From assembly GCA_029891385.1 (NCBI GenBank), contig CM057233.1, positions 56,436,063-56,500,062 of the forward strand: a DNA stretch of 64,000 bases. Reading direction: 5' to 3'. Numbering within the stretch: the first letter of the stretch is position 1; every line of letters begins with the position of its first letter. The notes beneath the pieces are model-generated. The model was not told where the DNA came from and did no database searches. It was given only the letters and a program-made list of their open reading frames with translations. Below are positions 12,561 to 23,007 of this stretch, piece after piece. A program made the position numbers and the translations under genes. This DNA comes from Erythroxylum novogranatense (taxonomy: Eukaryota > Streptophyta > Magnoliopsida > Malpighiales > Erythroxylaceae).

Positions 12561-13506
12561 ATGGGACTCCCCGACCACCGTGACTATCGGGTTTTCTCTT
12601 TCCTTCATTTACTATATAATTGTGCTTATGTTTGATTCCTCGTGCATTTGTTGAGCATGATTATATTGTTTATGTGTGGGGGAGAGATCCATCAAGTAGG
12701 TTTAATTTGTAGTTAAGTAGGATTTTCATTTACTGTTTCAATAAATTGATTCCCTCTTGTTAGCTCCGCATTTTCCTTGTTCGATGAAGCATGAGATAGA
12801 TTAATGAGATTGAGTGATCGTGGATTGATAAATTGAATGTTTGTGCAATTTGTGTAGGATCCTTAGAAATTACATTACATTTTGGGTGGTTACGCATGCG
12901 AACATCCTGTTCGTCCTTGACATATCTAGGGTTTTTCTGTTTTGTTATTTGCGCTAACGATTGCCTCGTCGTGACGAATAAGCCCGATTTTCCCTATGAA
13001 CCGTTGGTCTTCCTCTTTGACGAAGCCCTTTTCATTTTTTTCCTTTCGCGCCCTTTCGTTTGCCTTCCGCCCTATTTTTTCTCCTTCTTTCTCTTTCTCT
13101 TTCTCCCTCACTCTCTCATTTCTTCGCCGCCTCCGTCGACGTTGCCTCATTCCCTCTGTAGTCGTCTCCTTCAAGTCTCCCTTCCCTATCGACTCTCGTA
13201 AGCCTTTTTCCTTTTGTTTTTCTCTTTGTTCGCTTTCATTTTCGTTGATTAGGGTTTAGTTAGGGTTGCGGGAAGCGCTGCTCATCGCGTGTGTCTGCAG
13301 AATCGCCGCTCGTCGCGACGAGTTTCATCATTCGTCGCGACAAGCGAAGAAGCCCATTCGCCGCAATGAACGTATCTGTTCCTCAAGACGAATGGCTGAG
13401 GACCTCGATTCGTCGCGACTACCGAGCGTTAGTCGCAACAAGGCGGCTGATTCTGTGTGATGTTCCTCGTTAAGTTCTTGTTTCTAATGCTTGTATGTGC
13501 AGGACT
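12561..13506 (+). other. Athila-like post-pol region with pyrimidine-rich tract
   Basis: Non-coding stretch after integrase. It contains a PPT-like TGTGTGGGGGAGAGATCC near 12672-12689, a long CT-rich tract (about 13075-13130) like a plant 5' UTR, and several CGTCGCGACGA-type motifs at 13308-13440. It leads into the small ORF at 13507, so it may be the promoter/leader for a separate transcript (inference). Reading frames here are low-complexity artefacts. Confidence 0.5.
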
Positions 13507-13854
13507 ATGCCTCGAACTCAAAATGCTAGCAGCAGCGAGCAATCCCTACCCCCTTCCTCTTCCGACTCGCTTGATGAGTTTTCGCCCTCGCGACCTTCCA
13601 CCCCCTCCTCCTGCCCAGCCTGCTCCCGCAACTCCTTCTTCACCCTCTCCTCCTCCTAGCCCTCCAGTCCTTCCTCATGTTCCCTCTCCGCCTCGTATCC
13701 TACTCCGATTACCCCCCCCCTCGAGATTGCTCTGCTGCGCGAGGACGTCCACCGGCTTGAAACGCAACTCACCGTTACTCAGGCTCAGGCCGCCGCCACT
13801 CATTCGCTGCTCACTTTGTTGTCCCTGCTTTCGTTTGTATTTTGTGTTTGCTGA
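13507..13854 (+). pseudogene. Athila-like third ORF: Ser/Pro-rich, coiled-coil, membrane tail
   Basis: One reading frame of 116 codons runs from ATG at 13507 to TGA at 13854 with a single internal TAG (about 13657). The N-terminal half starts MPRTQNASSSEQSLPP and is very rich in Ser and Pro. After the TAG it continues in the same frame with a charged stretch that could form a short coiled coil (EIALLREDVHRLETQLTV) and a hydrophobic C-terminus (LLTLLSLLSFVFCVC) that could span or anchor in a membrane. It sits between pol and the 3' LTR, where some Athila elements carry an envelope-like ORF, but it is much shorter and I do not recognise homology to an envelope protein. Confidence 0.55.
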
Positions 13855-15218
13855 ATTTCTATTTTCTTTTCCTTGCTGTAATTTTTAGCTAGTTCTTCGG
13901 ATCCTTCCTTTTGTCCACTTACGTTTTGAGCTTAATGATATATCCCCATTTCTCTTTTGTCAATTTTTGTTTCATGCTTCTATTGTGTGCCTTGCTACTT
14001 CTGCCATTGTGGACAATGCCATGTTTAAGTGTGGGGGAGCTAGTTCCCTATTATATTTTGCATTGCATACCTATTAGAATTTGTGCATACTTTTGTGGGC
14101 CCACTGCTTTTACTGATAAATTTGAAACTCAATCAGACATTTTCTGCACCTGTTCTTTTGTGCCCTTGCATGCAAATCATTTACAAGTTTCAAAAACTGA
14201 TACTTGAGTTTTTGAAAATACTCTCCATTCTTCGAACGATAATTGGATCTGGCAAAATTTTAACTTTTGAAGTTTTCAAAACAAAGTGAATGGGAGCATG
14301 CTAACAAGGTAGCATTTTTAGTTTTTAAAACTTGAGATTGATCATTGGGACAAAGTCCTTGTTGGAAGGATATTCGAGCCAAAATTTTTCTTCTATATCT
14401 TTGTGTGTGCATCTGCTTGGTTCATACTTCTCGAACTTGTCAATTTTACTTAAAGCTTGATGGACTAGAATTTTGTTGATATGATAGAGGCGTTCCTTCT
14501 TTCAAATTTCTTTCCCCAACACCAACCCTTAAACACTTTTCCCTTTGCTAGCCCCTTGAGCCTTTATTTTATGAGCATTTGCATACATATTAAGATGATG
14601 TCGGTAGTCTGTGTTTTGTTATTAAGAAAAAAAATGTTAGAAAATGGAAAAGTGTTAGTCTTGTGTATCCCAAAAAGGGATAATAATGTGTTGTATCCCA
14701 AAAAGGGATTAGCATCTCAAAATGAGATAGCCAAAATGGTTATAAAAAAAATTGTGTGTATTTAATTTATTTCAGTGTTTAGTTTTAGTTGGGTTGTTAA
14801 CATCAATTCCTCATTTAGTGCGCATGCTCATATTTTTCTTTCTTTCACTTCATCCATTCATCTAGCCCTCCGCTCATTACAACCCTGAAAGACCTCTTGA
14901 TCTTCAAAATGATAGTCCTTGTAGTGGAGAAATAGAATTGATACAAGCCTATGGTAGGAGATGCATTAAGCGATTGAGAGAAAATATCCTTAAACACAAG
15001 TGAGTTGGCGTAAACACCATATCCGAGTGATTCTCATTGTTCAATCTCATGTGCTTAAATTCTTTCGATGTTTATTTTATTAGCACTCATTCAATTTCTT
15101 TGCGTTTAAATTACGATGAAGTAGATTCGTCATTTACATTATTATTTGAGCATGGTGAATTTTCTTTTACTCTTGTATCTTTTGACTCTTGTAAGCTTTG
15201 TCCGAGAGTACAAAGGTC
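13855..15218 (+). other. Athila-like 3' non-coding region with stem-loop array
   Basis: Long 3' region without a convincing gene. It contains a second PPT-like site (AAGTGTGGGGGAGCTAG, about 14028) and three successive A-loop hairpins at 14666-14728. The remaining reading frames are short and AT-rich with no recognised domain. Confidence 0.55.
14666..14728 (+). repeat. Three tandem A-loop hairpins
   Basis: TATCCC-AAAAA-GGGATA (14666-14682), TATCCC-AAAAA-GGGATT (14694-14710) and ATCTC-AAAAT-GAGAT (14714-14728) follow each other within 63 bases. The stems differ in sequence while the A-rich loop is kept. Confidence 0.8.
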
Positions 15219-15233
15219 TAAGTGTGGGGAATT
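15219..15233 (+). other. Polypurine tract, Athila-like element
   Basis: AAGTGTGGGGAATT lies directly before the 3' LTR start TGATTGAGCC and is the expected plus-strand primer. Confidence 0.8.
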
Positions 15234-16691
15234 TGATTGAGCCAAATTTATACTATAAATTGGCCTGTTTTCTTAAGTAATTATGCACTTGTTGACTCTA
15301 ATTCATGATTTTGTGCTTAAGTTGGGTTCTCGTATTGATCTTTTATAATTTGCACATTGCCTGTATTTTGTTGTCAATTGATACTAATTTCTGCATAACT
15401 TTTATCGGGACAATTGATCTGCAAATGTGTTACATTTAAATAGGAACATGGAGTCAACGAGAAAGTCAACACGTCGTGAGAAGCCATCCATTCGTCGGGA
15501 CGAACCAACACCCCATTAAATCGCGACAAATTAATTTGGTATAAATTAATTAAATCATGACAGTGACCATTTTATCGTCATGACGAACTTTATTCATTAG
15601 TCGCGATGAATGTCGATATACCGACCCTTAAATGGCAAATTTTTGCCTTTATTCGACCCTACCGCTTACGGCTCTATAAAACCTTCCATTTTAGGTTAAA
15701 CGAGGACGGCCGCATTCGAGGTAGCTCTCCATCTTTTGTCTTCTCTATTTTCTGATAGGTTTTGTTTCCTCTGTTTCTGATTAGGCGCCACCTCAGGGCG
15801 GCGTCCACCGTCACCATCTTCATCTCTTCCATCGTTAAATCGCACTCACTCTCAACTGTTCGTCATTGGCGTCATGGACGAGTGATATTCCATCGATGAT
15901 GGACTCACCCGACATCATGCGTGGCTAAAGCGTCGGATCTCTGAAGATGTAGCAGATCCGAGTTCCATGAGCTTCAAGGGTGTCGATCATTGTTTTGAAT
16001 TTGTCATGGTTTTGTAACAACTCGAGTTGGAATTGCATTGTATGACCGAATGAATCTTGCTATAGTTTAGTAGGATGTTAAACTTTGATCTATGTTAAGG
16101 ATTGGTTTGTGTTGAATATTGTGCTGAATACATGAAGTCTCATGTATATCGATCGATTTTGCATTAATTAACCTAATCGCCTAGTTGTGTTTGGTTAAGT
16201 TGGTTATGTTATTATCGATTGATTTATTGCATAAATCATTTCATACCATACACTAAGGGTTTTAACAAGTTTTAATTTATCGAGTTGATCAATTAAATCT
16301 TGGACTTAACGAGTTATTAAGGTTGTGTTTTGAAACTTAGTGGATTTCAAACTGACATTTATTTTGAGCGATGATGACCCGAAATTGTATTTTCGAGAGA
16401 ACTTTAGTTAATTGTTTTCAATCTTAATTATTTCAAATTGTCTTGTCTTTCAAAAATCCCAAAAACATTTATTTCATACTTAGCTTTCTTTAATTTTAAA
16501 GACTAAATCAAAACCCCTGTTTTAACTGCTTTCTTGCATAATTCAAACATTAGGCTAGTCTTAGGATCAATTCTGCACCGGTTCCTTGAGAGTCGACCCG
16601 AGGTTGCACCCTGTGTTGCAATTCTTGGTATAAATTGATTTTGACCGGTTTTCAAGGATCAATCTTAGGATTGAACGATAAGCCGGGATCA
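15234..16691 (+). repeat. Athila-like 3' LTR
   Basis: 1458 bp direct repeat of 3324-4804, ending GATCA at 16691 and followed by the CCAGG target duplication (16692-16696) and the resumed Gypsy-1 gag/protease reading. Confidence 0.95.
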
Positions 16692-16696
16692 CCAGG

Positions 16697-17305
16697 CCAG
16701 CTGCTGGGGTGAGCAGTTCTGGATCATTCAAAAAACCTATTACTCCAGGGAGACCGAGAGGGCAAGCACATGCTAGGGTCTTTGCTATGACACGGGAGGA
16801 AGCTGCAACCGCACTGCAAGTTGTTACTGGTATGGCTCAGCTATTTCATTCTGATGTGTATGTCTTATTTTACTCTGGTTCCACTCATTCCTTTGTTTCT
16901 GCAAGCATCATCTTACCTGGTATGCATTCAGTTCTTTTGGATAGCTTTCTGCTTGTTAGCACTCCGTTAGGGAGAAATGTAATTGTAAGCCAAATTTTTA
17001 GAGACTGTGAGCTCGTTATCGAGGGATCTAGTTTGGTTGTGAATTTGCTACCTCTAGATCTGAAGGGGTTGGTTGTTATTGTGGGAATGGATGTAATGGA
17101 GAAATATCGGGCAAAACTGGATTGTGGCCTAAAGAAAATGGAGTTTGATCTGGGTGATGGTCAGAAGGAAACTTTCAGAGGGGACAGAAAGATATCACCG
17201 CCAAGGCTTGTTTCAGCTTTGTTAGCTGATAAAATGATAGGAAGTGGGTGTGAAGCTTTCTTGGCGTATGTTATAGACACAGGTGTGAGTGACAGCAGGG
17301 TGTAG
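16697..17305 (+). pseudogene. Gypsy-1 gag end and protease
   Basis: Resumption of Gypsy-1 after the Athila insertion. GRPRGQAHARVFAMTREEA leads into the retropepsin-like domain. The catalytic segment reads VLFYSGSTHSFVS (about 16862-16900): the Asp expected before Ser-Gly is Tyr, so the protease should be dead. Downstream GMDVMEKYRAKLDCG and KISPPRLVSALLADKM match the chromovirus consensus and Gypsy-2. The frame closes at 17305 and RT follows in other frames. Confidence 0.87.
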
Positions 17306-17309
17306 AATA

Positions 17310-18290
17310 TTCCTATTGTGAGGGAATTTCCTGACGTGCTCCCGGAGGAGTTACTAGTTTGCCATCAGAGAGGGAGATCGAGTTTGCTATTGAATTGATT
17401 CCCAGAGCATCTCCTATTTCTATTCCACCTTATAGGATGGCCCTGTTGAGCTGAAGGAGCTTAAGGAGTAGTTGGAAGAGTTGTTAGAGAAGGGGTTCAT
17501 AAGGCCGAGTTCCTCACCTTGGGGAGCACCGGTCCTGTTAGTCAAAAAGAAAGATGGAACCTAAAGGATGTGCATTGATTACAGGAGGATCAACAAGGTG
17601 ATGGTTAAAAACAAGTACCTTTTGCCTCGAATAGATGACTTATTTGATCAGCTGCAGGGAGCAAAGGTCTTCTCTAAGATTGATCTCAAGTTTGGCTACC
17701 ATCAACTCAGGATTAAGGAGTCTGATGTGAGCAAGATAGCCTTCAGAACACGGCATGGGCATTATGAATTTTTGGTTGTGCCTTTTGGACTGACCAATGC
17801 TCTGGCTACTTTCATGGATCTGATGAATAGGGTCTTTAAGGAGTTCTTGGATCATTTTGTGATAATGTTCATCGATGACATTTTGGTGAATTCAAGGAGT
17901 GTAGGAGAGCATGAGGAACATATAAGAATTGTATTGCAGCGATTGAGGGAGAGGGAGCTTTATGCCAAATTCACCAAATGTAAATTTTGGCTACATGAAG
18001 TGGTCTTTCTTGGTCACATTATTTCTGAGAATGGGGTGCATGTGGATCCAAAAAAGATTGAAGTAGTAGTGAATTGGCATGCCCCGATGACAGTGACAAA
18101 AGTGAGGAGCTTTATGGGTTTGACAGGCTACTACAGGAGATTCGTGGAGGGTTTTTCCCTGATTGCTGCTCCTTTGATTAAATTATTACGAAAGAATCAG
18201 AAGGTTGTCTGGGGTGATGAATGCCAGCAAAGATTTGAGAAGCTCAAGCACAAATTGACTAGTGCTCCAGTTTTGGCTTTGCCCACATGA
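17310..18290 (+). pseudogene. Gypsy-1 reverse transcriptase
   Basis: Reverse transcriptase. The N-terminal part (17310-17567) is readable only through frame changes ([21 protein letters not shown]). From 17568 a 240-residue frame is open: [27 protein letters not shown] text, [34 protein letters not shown], the catalytic box [10 protein letters not shown] (about 17866-17895), then [19 protein letters not shown] and [15 protein letters not shown]. The active-site Asp pair is intact. It ends at a stop in place of a sense codon before RNase H. Confidence 0.9.
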
Positions 18291-18720
18291 GAGGGGAGTT
18301 ATACAGTGTATAGTGATGCTTCCAAAAAGAGGTTGGGTTGTGTACTTATGCAGGGAGATAAGGTGACAGCGTATGCCTCATGGCAGCTAAAGCCTTATGA
18401 GTTGAATTATCTGACCCATGACTTGGAGTTGGCAGCTGTGATCTTTGCCTTAAAGATCTGGAGGCATTATTTGTATGGGGTTTAGACTAGGATCTTTACT
18501 AATCATAAGAGTCTCAAATACTTGTTGAGTCAGAAGGAGTTGAATTTGAGACAAAGGAGGTGGATTGAACTGCTTAAAGACTATGATCTGTTGATTGAGT
18601 ACCACCCAGGCAAGGCAAATGTAGTAGCTGATGCCTTCAGCAGGAAGTATTCCATAGCACATGTTCATAAAGTCTATCTGTCGCTATTGGAAGAGATGGC
18701 TAAGCTCAGGATCAATTTGA
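18291..18720 (+). pseudogene. Gypsy-1 RNase H
   Basis: RNase H domain directly after [43 protein letters not shown], then after one stop (18483) [19 protein letters not shown] and [13 protein letters not shown]. The third acidic position, normally TDHKS, reads TNHKS. Two in-frame stops. Confidence 0.85.
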
Positions 18721-20271
18721 AGCAGGAGGAGTCTGATTGTGTGGTTGCTACTTTTAGGGTGAGGCCGATCCTCAGAGAAAAAGTGAGAGAGTTGCAGGTT
18801 CAGGATGCAAAACTGAGTAAGCTACGAGAAGAGGTTCAGTATGGAAAGAAGTCTGATGTGGTGGTAAGTGATGATGGACTCCTAACAGTTGGGAATATGC
18901 TCTGGATTCCTGATGTCAAGGAGGTGAAGGATGAGATTCTGGATAAGGCGCATAATGCACCTTATGCTATGCACCTAGGTAGCACCAGGATGTATAGGGA
19001 TCTTAAGGAGCATTTCTGGTGGAGAGGTATAAAGAAAGATGTGGCCGAGTATGCAAGTAAGTGTCTAGTGTGTCAGCAAGTCAAGGCTGAACACTAAGCA
19101 CCTTCAGGCCAGTTAAGGCCATTATCCATTCCTGAGTGGAAGTGGCAGAAAGTGACCATGGACTTTCTGATGGGGCAAGACTAGTAGGAGGCATGACGCC
19201 ATATGGGTGATTATGGATAGATTGACGAAATCGGCCCATTTTCTGACAATCAAACAGACTGATCCTCTACATGTACTAGCCAAGAAGTACATTGATAAGA
19301 TTGTGAGATTGTATGGGATCCCGGATTCGATAGTGTCTAATAGGGATCCTCACTTTACTTCAAGATTTTGGGGAAGTTTGCAGGAAGCTTTGGGCACTAA
19401 GTTGAGTTTTAGAACTGCCTTCCATCCTCAGAAAGATGGACAATTTGAGAGGACTATTTGGACCCTGAAGGGGATGCTCAGGGCATGTGTGATGGATTTT
19501 AAGGGAACATAGGATGAACACTTGCCATTGATCGAATTTGCTTACAATAATTCGTATCATTCGAGCATTCAGATGGCTCCTTATGAAGCTCTGTATGGGA
19601 GGAGATGTAGGACTCTGGTGTGTTGGGATGAAGAGGGAGACAGGAAACTTTTGGGTCCAGAGTTGATTCAGATGACCATTGATAAGGTCAACTTGATTAA
19701 GCTCAGGCTAAAAGCAGCTCAAGACAGGATGAAAAGTTATGAAGATGCTCACCGGAAGGAGATGGAGTATGAGGTAGGCGTGAAAGTTTTCCTTAAGACT
19801 TCTCCTTGGAAAGGGATTATGTGATTTGGTAAAAAGGGTAAAATGAGTCCAAGATATATGCGGCCTTATAAGATTCTGGAGAGGATTGGTCCGTTGGCTT
19901 ACAAGTTAGCTTTGCCTCCTGAGTTATCATAGATCCATGATGTTTTTCATGTTTCTATGTTGAGGAGATACCGATCAGATCCTTCTTATGTCATTCAAGC
20001 CGATGAAGTTCAGTTGAGTGACGATTTGAGTTATGAGGAGCTTCCAGTGCAGATTTTGGATACAAAAGAAAAGGTTCTCAGGAATAAGAAAGTGCAGCTA
20101 GTAAAATTTTTATGGAGGAATCATTCGGTGGAAGAAGCCACGTGGGAGCCATTGGAACCTATGAAGGATAAGTATCCTCATCTCTTCATTGATTCAGGTA
20201 AGAATTTCGAGGAAGAAATTCTTTTAAGGGGGAGAAATGTTAGGTCCCGTTTCCTCTTGCTTATAAAATAA
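18721..20271 (+). pseudogene. Gypsy-1 integrase with chromodomain
   Basis: Integrase in broken pieces. The zinc finger reads [26 protein letters not shown]...[11 protein letters not shown] (about 18950-19096). The core shows VTMDFLMG (19150-19180), SNRDPHFTSRFWG (consensus SDRDP, so one catalytic Asp is Asn) and HPQKDGQFERTIW. The linker 19522-19824 has YEALYGRRCR. The C-terminal frame 19957-20271 carries the chromodomain: EELPVQILDTKEKVLRNKKV, KFLWRNHSVEEATWEP. Chromodomains direct chromovirus integration to particular chromatin. Stops at about 19098, 19512 and 19824. Confidence 0.9.
20222..20238 (+). other. Gypsy-1 polypurine tract
   Basis: TTTTAAGGGGGAGAAA immediately precedes the LTR start TGTTAGGTCCCG at 20239. 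Gypsy-2 has the same arrangement on the minus strand near 31508. Confidence 0.85.
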
Positions 20272-20984
20272 GCATGTTTATTTTATTTTAAGGTTTAGTT
20301 TGCCTAATTCCTTTTAGTTAGAATAATTTGAGGTTTTAAATGCTTACGTGGATGGAATAAAAGGGAGGGATTAAGTTAAAATTAGAGTTTGTATGGAGTT
20401 AGAAATTAAAGGAATAAGATGGTTTGGGGCCATTTTAGGTAGATCTCTTAGGTTCTTAAAGTATAAGGCTAATAAGGAGGGGCAATTTAATCTTTCTAGT
20501 ATCATAAAAAGAAGAAGGAAGGAATCTAAAGGCTTGGGGTCGTATAAATGAAGGAAGGTCACGAAATTTACAAGGAAAAGAAGAGAGGATAAATGAAACT
20601 ACGTAGTTTTAGACTTAGTTTTTTTAAGTTAAGAAACAAGTTGGCTAAGTCTTTTAGAAGGAGACTTACGACACTTACAAAGAAAAGAAAGGGAGAGCTT
20701 CAGTGGAGTGAGAATAAGAAGAAGAAGAAGAAGAAGAGGAGGAGATTAGGGCTTTGTCGATTCTTGCTTTAGAAAAGAGAAATTGAGAGTTCTTTAAGAG
20801 GGAAAAAGGAAAAGGAAAGGTTTAAGCTTCCATTAGAAGCAAGAAGCAATTTCGTGGGAGTCATTTTTAAGGTAAGAGTATGAAATTTTTTTGGAAATCT
20901 TTGATGGGTTTTGTTTCTAATAGCTTAGGAAAAGTTTGGGTAAGGTTTTAATAGGATCAATTTCATCTTTTTATTGCTTTAAAT
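20239..20984 (+). repeat. Gypsy-1 3' LTR, first 746 bp
   Basis: Starts TGTTAGGTCCCG. It includes a GAA-rich run (about 20711-20745) and a downstream part resembling a transcribed leader (GATTAGGGC, 20743-20752). It is cut at 20985 by the gag-only element; the remainder is not found right of that element. Confidence 0.8.
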
Positions 20985-22175
20985 TGTAAGCGATCTAGAA
21001 GGGGGGGTTGAATAGATCTTTAAATCTTTTTGATAATTTCTACAATAAAATCAGAAGTTAATTCACACAATAGTAATTTAAACAAATTTAAATACAAAGA
21101 GTAGGGAAGAAGATCAAACACTATTTTTATAGAGGTTCGGTGCTAAGACCTACGTCCTCTACCTAAGCTCCCACTTAGGATTTTGCAAACTACTTTATTA
21201 CACACTTTGTAGTTCAGTGTGAACTCTTACAATCGCACTTGATTTCCGGCTCAAGCTACCTTTACACTTGATTTGTCTTCTGACACAAATCCTACCAATA
21301 CCGCTTGATTTCCGGCTCAAGCTACCTTTACAAATGATTTGTCTTCCGGCACAAATCCTACCAACACCACTTGATTTCATTTCGAAGCTACCTCACACGT
21401 GACCTACCACTAGTCACTCAATTTGTAAAAGAAATAGGATAAAGATCTAAGAACAAGTGCTTAGTACAAATGTAAACAAAGTAAGAACAATGATGAGCAA
21501 TTTGGAGCAAGATAAGAGTATTTTGGCTTCTAGAACTTGTGTCACTTCTTCATCAATCATCCACCCTTTATATAAGAAGAAATATAGTTGTTGGGACTTA
21601 TTCTAGCCATTGCTAGATTGAAATCACCGTTCATTAATAATCTCCCTTCCATTTTTGGCTAATTAGACCGTTGGAATTAATGTGTTGTACCCATAAGTTG
21701 ACTTGTCGAGTTGTATAAGTAGACTTGTGACCATAAGTCGACTTGTCGAGTTGTATAAGTCGACTTGTGACAACATTTTACATAAACTTGCATCTCCGCT
21801 CTTCTATAAGTCGACTTGTGATGTGTAAGTCGACTTGTGGTCCACGATAAGTAAACTTGTATGCTGTTAGTCGACTTGTGTTGACATATCTTCATATATT
21901 AGTTGACATATGATGTTCTAGTCGACTTATGTAAGCTTCAACGGTAATATCCACTTCAAATCTTCTATAATCTTCATTATTTAAGCCTCTTTCACTTATA
22001 GGAAACTTCCATCTTGATTCTTCAATGATTAAACACTTGCCCATCTTGATTTGTACAATTCTTTCATTGAATATCAATCCCAAAATACCTGAAACAATTT
22101 CTTAACCAATTCTATACATTTCATTATTATCAAAACATAAGTAGAATTAATTTGTCAACCACCATTGGTCTAACA
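20985..22175 (-). repeat. 3' LTR of gag-only element
   Basis: 1191 bp, TG...CA on the plus strand (TGTAAGCGATCTAG ... GGTCTAACA). It contains a roughly 60 bp subrepeat (CTTGATTTCCGGCTCAAGC unit, 21236-21400) and about nine TAAGTCGACTTG-type motifs at 21692-21930. Confidence 0.9.
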
Positions 22176-22189
22176 ATCTCCCCCTTTTT
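22176..22189 (-). other. Polypurine tract, gag-only element
   Basis: On the minus strand AAAAAGGGGGAGAT directly precedes the 3' LTR start TGTTAGACCAATGG. Confidence 0.85.
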
Positions 22190-23007
22190 GATAATGACAA
22201 AATACTTAGAAATTGTTTAAGAAATGAAAACAAAGAAACATTGATCAAGGTTTTATACCTTGTCATTTTGGTTAAAGTCTCCCCTCGATCATATAAATCA
22301 TTGAATTTTAATAACCTTGAAAAATCAATTAAAATTTTAACAAACTCCCCTTAATCAAGTAACTAAAGAAAATCCAATTTCTCATTTTCTCCCCTTTTGT
22401 CATAATCAAAACAACTAATACAAACCAATAAAAGATGAAATATCGCAATCACATTAAATAGAAACAAGTCATCAAACACAAATGGTCTCAAATCAAACAC
22501 ACTCCCCTCAATCAAATGGCGGTGACTAAAAGATACCAATTATCAATTTCAATATTACTCCCCTTTTGTCATAATTAAAACCAATATGAAAATGAAAAAT
22601 AGTAGCAAATGCAGGTCCATAAACAAACAAAACAACAGAACACAAATAAAGGCAATTGTCATAACATAACAATAGTCATTACGGAGAGTGAAAAGAAGAA
22701 TAGGTTTTAAAGAATCCATATAGACATAAATGGACTTGTTACGGACATTTCACCAATTAGTTGACTTAGACATCCATAAGTCGACTAGAATATACCGATA
22801 CTCAATTCAATCACATTTCAGCCTAAGTGTAAATGATGATGGAATCTTTGTTATTATCTCCACTTATATGCCTTGAATATCTGTTATCAATGTACCATGT
22901 GCTTGGTTGATTTTCATTCCTTGCTTGTACCTACAACTGAAACATCCTTTCTTCTCATTGGTACCCAAGCCATCTTGGGTCCATTTTGATTAGTCATATA
23001 AACCACA
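22190..23007 (-). other. Gag-only element, 3' internal region
   Basis: AT-rich stretch between gag and the purine tract on the minus strand, with repeated CTCCCC(TTTT)GTCATAAT phrases (plus-strand wording) near 22185, 22389 and 22560. A TAAGTCGACTAG motif is at about 22777. No gene seen. Confidence 0.6.

Larger units (their letters stand above)
3324..16691 (+). mobile_element. Athila-like Gypsy retrotransposon, complete but decayed
   Basis: A full LTR element is inserted in Gypsy-1 gag. The flanks are CCAGG at 3319-3323 and CCAGG at 16692-16696, a perfect 5 bp target duplication. LTRs begin TGATTGAGCC and end GATCA. The primer binding site is of the tRNA-Asp type and a purine-rich tract precedes the 3' LTR. 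Order: leader, gag, protease, RT, RNase H, integrase without chromodomain, a long 3' region with a small extra ORF, 3' LTR. The gag and protease wording (LDLGAAINVMP, FLEKYFPASRT, DAASGGSLIDLT) is typical of the Athila branch. A solo Copia LTR (8156-9959) interrupts pol. Lesions in all domains make it non-autonomous. Confidence 0.93.
601..20984 (+). mobile_element. Gypsy-1: decayed Ty3/Gypsy chromovirus, interrupted
   Basis: An old plus-strand chromovirus is reconstructed from two separated parts. The left part (about 601-3323) holds the end of the 5' LTR, the primer binding site and most of gag. The right part (16692-20984) holds protease, reverse transcriptase, RNase H, integrase with chromodomain, the polypurine tract and the first 746 bases of the 3' LTR. 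The Athila-like element at 3324-16691 separates them with a CCAGG duplication on each side, so the two parts join cleanly. The coding order and C-terminal chromodomain match the Tekay-like chromovirus lineage. Stops and frameshifts occur in every domain, so it is not autonomous. Its 3' LTR is cut by the element at 20985. Confidence 0.85.

Noticed and set aside
12926..13259. Charged or Phe/Ser-rich frames on both strands
   Set aside because: They come from a CT-rich tract; composition alone explains the open frames.
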